Shown here in pieces: positions 11,201 to 19,538 of a DNA stretch of 64,000 bases; position 1 is the first letter of the stretch; the number at the start of each line of letters is the position of its first letter. This DNA is from Schistosoma mansoni (Eukaryota; Platyhelminthes; Trematoda; Strigeidida; Schistosomatidae): positions 26,204,205 through 26,268,204 of the forward strand of contig NC_031497.1 in assembly GCF_000237925.1 (NCBI RefSeq), written 5' to 3'. The notes under the pieces are model-generated. The model was not told the origin of the DNA. It did no database searches and worked only from the letters and a program-made list of their open reading frames with translations. Position numbers and translations under genes: made by a program.

Positions 11201-12303
11201 AAGATGTTTTTGACATATGGAATTTAACAAGTATCTTCACGATAACGAAACGAAATTCTACTAATGTATTTGCCTCTGAAAATTTGATATCAAATAGTGA
11301 TTAATTAATAGTTGAAAGCATGAGTCAATTGAAGCTAGACCACCAGGATTGGTTACAGTTAGACATAAACACCATCGGATGGCGGCTCAGTGGTCTATCG
11401 GTTAAGTGCTCCGGCGCGAGACTGATAGGTCCTGGTTTTAAATCTCGCGATACGAAATTGTACCTTTCGCTTCAAACGCCATCGCGTTATCCACTCGGCC
11501 ACTGAGTCCTGATAGTCACTTGCTTGTGCAATGGGGTGAAGTTGAAATTTACTTAGTATTGTTTGTTTGGATCTTCCCATTGATGTATTTAGGACTGCAA
11601 CTGGTCAGTTTCTAATTGGCATATATGCATACTGTGCGTATTGCCTCGATATAGCCTTAATTCACAAGCATGGTAAGCAGAGATGGATAGTGGCTAACAG
11701 TGGAATTCAGTTTGACGCGCGTTTCATCCTATTTGGGACTTGTCAGCTGGATGTACCTGCATCTTAGTAGTTAAGTGGATAACGCAACAGCGTTTGAAGT
11801 GAAAGGTACTGGGTTCGAGTCCCAGAGTTAACATCAACTCTGAGATGCAGGTACATCCAGCTGATGAGTCTCAAATAGGACGAAACGCGCGTCAAACTGA
11901 ATTCCACTGTTAGCCACTATCCATCTCTGCTTACCATGCTTGTGAATTAAGGCTATATCGAGGCAATACGCACAGTATGCACATATGCCAATTAGAAACT
12001 GACCAGTTTCAGTCCTAAAAATCCATGGAAATATTCAAACAAACAAAATACCAAGTGAACTCAAAGTTTCATGTTTGAAAAATGTTTGAATTTATCATGA
12101 ATTTACTTTGAATAGCTCTTTAATACTTTAAACTATATATAACACAGAAAGCAATACTAAGAACTTTATTAAATGAGAACAGTAAACTCATTAATGGACT
12201 TACCACTTTTACTGATTACAAATGGTAGTTTATAAACATCAATCTCTTTAGTTATTGATAAGTCAAATAATAATGTGAAGAGTAGAATAATTCGATATAA
12301 CAT
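8299..12303 (-). CDS. Small secreted protein, paralogue 1 (three exons, unnamed family)
   Basis: Exons 12303-12204, 9860-9707 and 8368-8299 splice to a 107-residue product with GT/AG borders (GTAAGT donors). Exon 1 encodes a signal peptide, [18 protein letters not shown], then the [10 protein letters not shown] end. Exon 2 is 154 nt and contains [13 protein letters not shown] and AKSGKRKVF. Exon 3 adds a second Cys (QHCKNE) and a Lys-rich tail ending VKK. A splice acceptor (TTTTTTAACAG, ending 12311) sits 8 bases before the ATG, suggesting a leader exon or spliced-leader addition. A minus-strand AATAAA lies at 8234-8229. Intron 1 (2.3 kb) and intron 2 (1.3 kb) hold an RTE insertion, an AAAT-tailed retroposon, a solo LTR and SINEs. 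Two further copies lie at 19.5-21.4 kb and 33.8-36.5 kb. I do not recognise the family. The two cysteines suggest one disulphide in a secreted protein; function is unknown. Confidence 0.75.
8430..9583 (-). mobile_element. 5'-truncated RTE-clade LINE (GTAA-tailed family)
   Basis: The insertion is flanked by a perfect 14-bp target duplication, TGATATAAAACTAT, at 8416-8429 and 9584-9597. The minus-strand frame 9338-8760 reads [33 protein letters not shown] (the YADD-type box, here FSDD) and [13 protein letters not shown], all RTE-type RT blocks. The 3' end carries (GTAA)n. It lies within intron 2 of secreted paralogue 1. Truncation and frame changes make it inactive. Confidence 0.9.
9949..10470 (-). 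mobile_element. AAAT-tailed unclassified retroposon
   Basis: This is a copy of the repeat of about 530 bp also seen at 27795-28254, 31867-32395, 34030-34150 and 35811-36345. On the minus strand it starts near CCCCCAAATGCCCTGGTATG (10470) and ends in an (AAAT)n tail at 9949-9965. No protein frame persists between copies, so it is a short non-coding retroposon. It lies in intron 1 of secreted paralogue 1. Confidence 0.75.
10718..11097. repeat. Solo LTR with 5-bp target duplication
   Basis: The 380-bp unit starts TGTTGGGATGATCC and ends ACTTATCA. It is flanked on both sides by ATTGG (10713-10717 and 11098-11102), the hallmark of an LTR element reduced to one LTR. A TATA-like ACTATAAAAACCC lies near 10933. 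The family (BEL/Pao or Gypsy) cannot be fixed without the internal region. It lies in intron 1 of secreted paralogue 1. Confidence 0.75.
11285..11452 (+). mobile_element. SINE-B fragment with tRNA-like head
   Basis: The segment contains the SINE-B tRNA-like region, 'GGCTCAGTGGTCTATCGG' as A box and 'GGTTTTAAATCTCGCG' as decayed B box. A rearranged tail piece, 'GAAGCTAGACCACCAGG', precedes it. Confidence 0.65.
11455..12050. mobile_element. SINE-A (Sm-alpha-like) fold-back dimer
   Basis: The left arm (about 11548-11764) is a minus-strand SINE-A tail and hammerhead. The right arm (about 11835-12045) is the same sequence on the plus strand. A tRNA-like head (GTGGATAACGC, GGGTTCGAGTCCC) lies in the loop, and a second minus-strand head lies at 11459-11520. 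Both arms share the unusual variant AAACTGAATTCC after the cleavage triplet, so one arm was probably copied from the other. Transcripts through it could form a hairpin of roughly 210 bp. Confidence 0.8.
11851..11905 (+). ncRNA. Hammerhead ribozyme, SINE-A, helix I damaged
   Basis: The core CTGATGA (11861-11867), helix II GTCTC/GGAC, GAAA (11882-11885) and GTC (11891-11893) are present. The 3' strand of helix I reads AAACTGAATT instead of CTGGATT, so helix I cannot form as in other copies. Self-cleavage is therefore doubtful. Confidence 0.6.
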
Positions 12304-12334
12304 ATTTATTCTGTTAAAAAAGGAAATATTAAAT

Positions 12335-12745
12335 ATTAGAAAGGGGTTTTTATGGATATTATAGTAATTTTAATAGTTGAGATCATAAGTCAATCGAAGC
12401 TAGACCACCATCGAAAACCTGGAAGTACTGGACGGCCGTTTTGTCCTATTGTGGGACTTCTCAACAATGCGCATCCACAAAAACGACTCGCGAAATTCGA
12501 ATCCAGGAACTATCAGTCTCGCGTGCGAACGCTTAACATCTAGACCACTGAGCCGGCCGGCATCAAACAGTGTTAATGTCTAACTTCAACCAATCCACAA
12601 AATTGAGTGAGACATCTACTATTGCCTTCAGTGAGTTACTATCTCACAACAGACCGGGTTGAACTCCACTTGTCACTACATCTCACTAGAACTCTAGGAA
12701 ATACCTCTTGAAGCCAGTCACTAATGAGCAAATGTTGATTAATAT
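12335..12745 (-). mobile_element. SINE-B, near full length
   Basis: On the minus strand the copy runs from the head (GACTGGCTTCAAGAGGTATT side at 12745) through the tRNA-like part (GGCTCAGTGGTCTAGATGTT, then GGATTCGAATTTCGCG) and a decayed hammerhead near 12480-12430. It ends in the tail (ATAAAAACCCCTTT, 12335). The hammerhead core reads TTGAGAA and the GAAA box AAAA, so the ribozyme is probably dead. Confidence 0.8.
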
Positions 12746-12747
12746 CA

Positions 12748-12895
12748 GAAGGTGGTTTTGTGGATATTATATTAATTTTAATAGTTGAGATCATGAATCA
12801 ACTGAAGGTAGACCACCATGGAAAACCTAGAAGCACTAGATAGTCATTTTGTCCTATTATGGGACTTCTCAGTAGTGCGAGATTAGATCTTCTGA
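12748..12895 (-). mobile_element. SINE-B partial copy, tandem with the previous one
   Basis: The tail and hammerhead region repeat directly after the full copy, head to tail, starting at AGAAGGTGGTTTTGTGG. It breaks off near 12895 before the tRNA-like part. This fits retroposition of a dimeric transcript. Confidence 0.7.
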
Positions 12896-13194
12896 TGTTT
12901 CGTAACTCAATATAAACTGCCTCTTCAGTGAAAACAATAATCAAATGAAAAATGAATATTCTTACATGTTTCGCCTTCGTATTATTTAAACTTGGATTAA
13001 TTTTTTTATTAGTAGTATTTATATTAAATAAGTAAATAACTAAATTCTTCATTATTGACCATTTTGTCAATATTAATTAATTTTCTAATAATATAAATAG
13101 ATAGATAGATATGTTTGTCAATTTTGTCAGTGTCAAAATGTAAAAATTTTTCTCTTTTTGTTCTTTTCTTATTATATGAATGAATTACATATCT

Positions 13195-13745
13195 ATCAGA
13201 AGGGGTTTTTGTAGAGATTTAGTATATTCATAGTTGAAAGTTTGAGTCAATTGAAGCTAGACCACCAGGGAAAACCTGGAAGCACTAGACGGTCGTTTCG
13301 TTCTATTGTGGGACTCTTCAGAAGTGCGCATCCACGACCTCACCTCGCGAGATTCGAAATCAGAATCTACCAGTCTCGCGCTAGAGCACTAGCGACTGAC
13401 TTCGAGAGGTAAATCTAGGAGTTCTAGGGAGAAGCAGTGACCAGTGGAGTTCAAACCACGTCTGTATTGAGATAGCAACTCATTGAAGACAATTGAAGAA
13501 CGGTCGCTCAACTTCGTGGATTGGTTGGAGTTAGATATCTACACCATCGGATGCCGGCTCAGTGATCTAGATGTTAGGCGTTCGAGCGCGATACTAATAG
13601 GTCCTGAGTTGGAATCTCGCGTGGCGGAATCGTGGAGGCGCACTGCTGAGAAGTCCCACAATAGAACGAAACGGTTATCCAGTGCTTCCAGGTTTTCCAT
13701 GGTGGTTCAGTTTTAATTGACTCATGATCTCAACTATTAAAACTA
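13195..13745. mobile_element. SINE-B fold-back dimer
   Basis: A minus-strand arm (13195-13385: tail, hammerhead, tRNA-like part) is joined to a nearly complete plus-strand copy (13390-13745: head, tRNA-like part at 13555-13620, hammerhead at 13640-13690, tail). The arms are inverted copies separated by the plus-strand head. Confidence 0.8.
13277..13334 (-). ncRNA. Hammerhead ribozyme, SINE-B, well preserved
   Basis: On the minus strand the core is CTGAAGA (13321-13315), which fits CTGANGA. Helix II GTCC/GAAC has one mismatch, GAAA (13299-13296) is intact, helix III is a short CG..CG, and the cleavage triplet is GTC (13290-13288). Helix I pairs GCACT with AGTGC. All invariant positions I can check are present, so self-cleavage is plausible. 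Confidence 0.7.
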
Positions 13746-14959
13746 GTGAGGAAATGTTCAATCTTTGTTTCTCATTCAATACTACTTTTTTTCGTTGAAC
13801 TTTTATCTAGTAATCTAATCATAATACAAATAGATTTTACAAGTAGTGATACTTGGTGTAATCCTTGTATAATTACTAAATCAGTGTTCATCTGTACACA
13901 AAAAATACAAATAGAATAGAATACAATAGGATCCGATATCATGTCCCATAGTAGAATCATTTATCAGTAATTTAAACAAGGTTGAATGATAAATATGGTT
14001 AACATGAATTGATGCTATATTAATGATAAACATTTCTCAGATGTCAGGACATAGATAACGATCTTGGCAGTAAAGTTTAGTAGTAATTATCGTATATTCT
14101 GATACGAGTTTAATTCATCTGTTTTGTCCACAGAATAAATGTATGGGAATATTTAGTTTTCTCCTGTGATGACATCAGTGAAAGTGATTGGTACAAAGAT
14201 GGTTGATTAGTAATGGAATTAAAGACGTGCATTCCGTTCCATCTTGGACTGTGAATTCGGATACTCCTGAATCTTAGTGTTGACTTTCACACACAGATAC
14301 TCGAACTTAGTTCCTATCGTTTCAATTACTCAATATGTTTTCTACTGAGCTACTGAGTACCGATAGTCATCAGCTTGTTCAACTGGGATGAAGTCTTATT
14401 GTTCATTTGCAAGTGTTTGAATCTTTTCATTGTCCAATACTTGTGAAATAATGATAATATTGAGATAAACCCCTCACGACCTGAATATGATAGATTAGTC
14501 AAGTGCTTATTATGAACATAATCATTTTGGATATCTAACTGATAGGTTGGATAATCCCGTTTCATTTTCTAATACTGTAGTGTTAGAAAGTAAGAATGTA
14601 TGTTTCAGATTGTTAATGAAACTTTCTCAACTGGCGACAAATAATATTTTTGGAAAGTCTTCGTGTAGTGAATGACTACTAACTTTGTGCGGAGTAAACT
14701 CTCAGATGTTCATCATGCTATGATAAATACTTTCGACAAGGCCAAGTGAATAAAGACACCTATATGAATATGGTTTCCTAAAAGGGAACTGATTATCTAT
14801 CATTGGTAGTGTTAGACACGCTTATTAGAGTTTTAGCAAGACACATCACATGTATCACTGAATACTGTTTACATCATGGTGATTTGTATATTTTTTGTGT
14901 AAATATATATTTAATCCCATCTCGTCCAATAAGATGAACAGTTGCTAAAACGAAGCCAA
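13746..14959. other. No recognisable gene
   Basis: AT-rich spacer between SINE clusters. Open frames here have no conserved features and no repeat match was recognised. Confidence 0.5.
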
Positions 14960-14964
14960 TGGTT

Positions 14965-15032
14965 ATGAGCAAAGATGGATAGGGGCTAGCAGTAAAATCC
15001 AATGGGACGAAACGGCCGTCTTGTGCTTCCAG
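14965..15032 (-). mobile_element. SINE-A/SINE-B mosaic fragment
   Basis: The left part (GCAAAGATGGATAGGGGCTAG) is SINE-A; the right part (GGACGAAACGGCCGTCTTGT) resembles a SINE-B hammerhead on the plus strand. It looks like a recombined or template-switched remnant. Confidence 0.45.
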
Positions 15033-15144
15033 AAGATTTGTAGCTCAGGTGGGTGATTTTGATGTAGGTTTGTTCTCTGAGCTGGATGGTTTGGTTGTGG
15101 AGCTTTCATCGTCCTTCTGAACGATATCATCAGCACAAACTTCC

Positions 15145-15537
15145 AGTAGAAGTGAAGCATAGGCCACCAACTACCATTCTTCAAGTCACTCTGTCCTGGG
15201 CCTTCCTTTCTAGTTCTATCTAGTTGTTGTTCATTATTCTCATGTCTGCCTCCATTTCTCGACGTCATGTGTTCTTTGGTCTTCCTCTTCTCCTTTGGCC
15301 TTCAGGATTCCATGTGAGGGATTGCCTTGTGGCGCAGTTGGACGCTTTCCTCAATGTGTGTCATATCCACTTCCAGCGCTTCTTCCTGACGTTTTCCTCC
15401 ACTGGATGGAATCTGGTTTGTTCTCTCCCAAAGTAGGTTGTTGGTGATAGTGCTCGGCCAACGGATTCTAAGTATTTTTCGTAGACAACTGTTAATAAAC
15501 ACTTGTATCTTCTGGATGATGGCTCTCCCGGTCTCCC

Positions 15538-15575
<38 letters not shown>

Positions 15576-16450
15576 GCCTGTTACTCCCAATGGAGCATAG
15601 GCCGCCGACCAGCTTTCTCCAACCCACTCTGTCCTGGGCTTCCTTTTCTAGTTCTATCCAGTTCTTGTTCATTCTTCTCATGTCTGTCTCAATTTCTCGG
15701 CGTAATGTGTTCTTTGGTCTTCCTCTTCTCCTTTGACCTTCAGGATTCCATGTGAGATCTTGCCTTGTGACGCAATCAGGTGATTTCCTCAAAGTGTGCC
15801 CAATCCACTTCCAGCGCTTCTTCCTGATTTCTTCTTCTGCTGGAATCTGGTTTGTTCTCTCCCACAGTAACTCGTTGCTGATAGTGTCTGGCCATCGGAT
15901 CCGAAGTATCTTGCGTAGACAGCTGTTGATGAACACTTGTATCTTCTGGATAATGGCTTTCGTAGTTCTCTACGTCTCCGCCCCATACAGTAGAACTGTC
16001 TTGACATTTGTATTGAAAATTCTAACCTTGGTGTTGGTTGACAATTGTTTTGAGCTCCAGATGTTTTTCAGTTGCTCTTGCTTTGCCGATCCGCGCCCTC
16101 ACATCTGCATCTGATCCACCGTGTTCATCAATGATGCTGCCCGGTCTCCCACACTGTACAAAAATTCCATATACCTAAATTAATGGTTGCTCTGGTTGTC
16201 AGAAGGGGCATCAGCCTTGTGACTCCCGAAGGAACTCGGCTTTCACCATGAGGAGTTATAACTCTTCTAAATGAAGAACTTCTGACTCTCAGGGTAAAGG
16301 ATAAATGGTTTGAATAAATTTTTCTGGTTAGCGTTTTTACGGGATGGAGTCGCTAACCCTATGCCCAACCCTCCTCCTTTATCCGGGTTTGGGACCGGCA
16401 GTAACCCCAGAGGTTCTTCAGATGGAGTTACGTATATACTCATAAGGAAA
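15145..16450 (-). mobile_element. Internally deleted RTE LINE, split by a younger insertion
   Basis: The minus-strand 3' end (15526-15145, [16 protein letters not shown] and [20 protein letters not shown] blocks) meets sequence of the RTE 5' leader (16450-16153, matching 17220-17490 and 51310-51560). The coding middle is missing. A second RTE copy sits exactly at the junction (15540-16139). The leader directly fused to the 3' end suggests an internally deleted, non-autonomous derivative; two unrelated fragments brought together are an alternative. Confidence 0.6.
15540..16139 (-). mobile_element. 5'-truncated RTE LINE nested in another RTE copy
   Basis: A 13-bp target duplication, CCCGGTCTCCCAC, flanks it at 15527-15539 and 16140-16152. 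Next to the left duplication is a (TTAC)n run (15540-15577), the tail on the minus strand. The 122-residue minus frame 15936-15568 carries the RTE C-terminal blocks [19 protein letters not shown] and [15 protein letters not shown]. It is truncated before the RT core. Confidence 0.9.
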
Positions 16451-16639
16451 TAATTTATCAACAGCTTTACAACCTGCACTATACTGTTTCGAAACGCACC
16501 AACTGATTGACATGATTACAAACACAGATATAGTTTATTATCTTAATTATATACCGGTCAACAGTATATAATTATGAATAGTCATAACAAAAATAAGTTT
16601 TTGACTTCTTAAGAATCCGGTAGGACCCATGTAGCTTTT

Positions 16640-17490
16640 TGTGTATGTTTGCGGGAGAATATTGTGCTACCTATGTTCATTTCGTTGAGTACACATAAAC
16701 TTGTAAATTTCTCGCCATTTTCAGTCTATTCTCCCAGTCCTTGTCATCCCATGATATATTCATACCCAGTGTTGTATATTCTGACTTTGGAGTTTAAGTC
16801 ACTCATCAAGATGGTTGGCTACTTTTATGAACACTTCGTTTTGATCGACTGCAGCCTCTCGTAAAACTGATCTCTGTCGTCATCGTTGCTATCATTGGTT
16901 GACGCATAACGCTGGATAATATTCATTGTGATTTCCTCTATCTTTCTTTTGGAAGATACTTTGATGATCCTGGATCCATGAGATTTCCATCCTATAAGTG
17001 CATTACGTGCTTCTTTGGACAGCATCAGAACAACCCCTGAAGGGTTCCGAACATTTACTTCTTCACGACGACAATACAGCAACATGTCTGCCGAATCTAT
17101 CATTTTCTGTCCAGCTTGAATTCGATGCGTCTCACTTATTCCCGGCACCACTTATTTGTATCTCCTCATTTCTGTAGCTATTTGACTGGTCTTCCAAGTC
17201 TCTCACATTGTCCGAACATTCTATGTATCTATAATAATTGTTGCTCTGACTGCTAGAAGGGACATCGGCCTAGTGACTTCCAAACAATATTGGCTTGCAC
17301 CATGAGGTATCACAATTCTTCTGAATGGAGATTCTTCAACTCCCAGAGCACAGTTTAGATGGTTTAATATGTTTATTGTGGTTATTGTTCCTTTAGCAAG
17401 GTCGTTTTTACTGGATGCGGTTGCTGACCCTATGCCTAACCCTCCTTCAGCCGGGTTTTAGGCCACCAGTAACTCTAGAACAATTATAGG
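16640..17490 (-). mobile_element. RTE LINE 5' fragment: leader and endonuclease start
   Basis: The minus frame 17151-16825 reads MVPGISETHRIQAGQKMIDS, LLYCRREEVNVRNPSGVVLM, then DDRDQFYERLQ. This is the N-terminal half of an APE-type endonuclease as in RTE elements. The upstream leader (17490-17220) includes a stretch repeated at 16195-16440 and 51310-51560. RT is absent, so it is a 5' remnant. Confidence 0.75.
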
Positions 17491-18069
17491 CGAAGTAAAT
17501 GTCTTTACACGTTAAAGTGTAATTTATACCAATATTGTATGTTGTTTGCACGTGGATTCTTTTACTATATCCAAAAACTTTATTTAAGAAGGGAGTTATC
17601 ACTACTACTTCAGTGATTTCTACATTCCTGAACTAATTAGAAGGCATAAAAATTTGTGGCGTTTGAATTTTATGATTAAGAACGTTATTCCCTCAAAAAC
17701 TTCATGACCTAGACTACATTAAACGTCTGTATTTTCGATCATTTGCTATCCCTTTATGAATATTGACAATGCTTAATAATGGTTAATAAATCAGTATGTT
17801 CAGTAACGTATATGGATATTCAAAAATAGATATAACGTTCAATCAATGAAGGGATTGTTTCTAAGTTTCAACAAGATTAGTCAATCTGCGAAATGATCAT
17901 ACTCGTATGTTTGACACTTCGTAACATCTCCTCTCAGAAGATCAACATGATTAATGAATTCAGCATTACACTAATCAAATAAAATTCCTGTTCATAACTG
18001 TGTTGGTTCATAATTATTTAGCATACAAAAAATAGTGTTTTTAATTTACTATCACCTAGTTAATCTTCG
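17491..18069. other. No recognisable feature
   Basis: AT-rich sequence with no supported gene or repeat. Confidence 0.45.
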
Positions 18070-18200
18070 AAACTCCGCATGTAGCCCCTCCGGGGGTTAC
18101 TGCCGGTCCCAAGCCCGGATAAAGGGGAAGGGTTGGACATGAGGTTAGCGACCCTATCCCGTATAAAACTAACTCGCTAAAAAAACGCTAAACATCACTA
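18070..18200 (+). mobile_element. RTE LINE leader fragment
   Basis: On the plus strand, GGGGTTACTGCCGGTCCCAA and the following CCCGGATAAAGG and GGTTAGCGACCCTATCCC match the RTE leader in inverse orientation to 16195-16440. Only about 120 bp remain. Confidence 0.6.
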
Positions 18201-19019
18201 TTAAAATACATTTATCCATACAAACGGTACAATGACTCGACTATTCCACTAAAGAATACTTGATTATGTCACAATATGTATAGTACATTTTTAGGCCGGA
18301 AAGTAAGTGAAGTGAAACTTTATCATCAGCTGCCATATGCATCAATTCTGATTAAACTGAAATACAATTTTGAGAGTTTATTTTGATGTCGGATGAGTAA
18401 GTGAATTTTTGACTGAGTAATGTTTGTCCTGTTTATTGTAACACGCTAATTCATGCAATGCTTCTTAAGCCCAGTTTATTTCCCATTTGATGAATTGAAT
18501 GTTTGAACAGAGTCATCTTTAAGATTGATGAGTGATATCTAAATTAATTTTCGAGTTGAAATCTATTAAACAGTTAGTTCAATCGTGTTGTGGTGTATGC
18601 TACGTATGTCTATCGATATAAGTAGTAAGTAACACCAAACAGAAATGGAATGCTTGTCGAAAGATTGTAAAGATTGCACTGAAGTAAACAGGAAGGGTAA
18701 CACAAAGGAATTGGGAATTAGAAGAATCAAGAAGGATTGAAAGGACAATTGATGGGGGATTTCCAAATGAAGTATTTAATGTATAGTTCTCATATTTTAT
18801 GAAAGAACTGTAATTTTGTATTAAGCAATAAATTTGTTATCCCTACTAAGTCTTCGCTCACTGTAGTACTTGTTAGATGTTTAGCATTTAATTCACCCAC
18901 ATATATCTCTGCTCAGATATAACCGGTTCACCTCTGATATAGAGAATGGTGAATATTTAACTCTTCACCCATCATACAATTACATTACCGAAGTAGTGTG
19001 CAATATAAAATTCGCTACT
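18201..19019. other. No recognisable feature
   Basis: Sequence downstream of secreted paralogue 2. No coding or repeat signal was recognised. Confidence 0.4.
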
Positions 19020-19250
19020 TTGGAATAATGATTCGCAACTAGTTGGTCACTGGGTAGTGACCAATTTCATGATCACCAAGTCCTTCAAGACGTTTTTAGA
19101 ATTCTATTGATCGACTTGCAGTGTGGCTATTAGTCTAAGTGACTTGACGTCACGTGATTTATGTTGATATATTAGGTGGTCAGAGGTAGTCTACAGGAAA
19201 CCGCCGACCCAAGTTCCATGCTCCTTGGAACTCGTTATTCACAACGCTAA
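19020..19250 (-). mobile_element. SINE-C tail with decayed hammerhead
   Basis: It aligns with 46190-46400 over GGTCACTGGGTAGTGACCAA, the conserved GTGGCTA block and GTCTACAGGAAACC. The hammerhead core expected near 19230 has eroded. Confidence 0.55.
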
Positions 19251-19538
19251 CAACTTTTACCGGTTTCTGAGTTCTTGAAGCCGAATTTCATTCAGCCTAT
19301 TATAATTTCGTAATTGTAGTATACTTAGCAAGAAGGTGAACAAAAGCGATTCTGTATTGGACAAGGGCAAATGACATTTACTATGAAAGGAATACAACGA
19401 AAAGTCATTGAGTATGAAAACATTTTATTTCTTCTTATGAATAGTTTATGCTAATGGCAGCCAGAAAATGTAGTTTTACAACAAAGATGATAATGTAGAA
19501 GTAACTAAATGACAACTTTCATCTCAGAAAAGAAGTTC

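Noticed and set aside
11767-11832. tRNA-like sequences with A and B boxes (also near 13560, 19880, 20940, 23100, 27100, 28265, 31390, 39615 and 46120)
   Set aside because: They are heads of SINE copies followed by hammerheads and shared tails. They do not form a full cloverleaf with an acceptor stem, so they are not called as tRNA genes.
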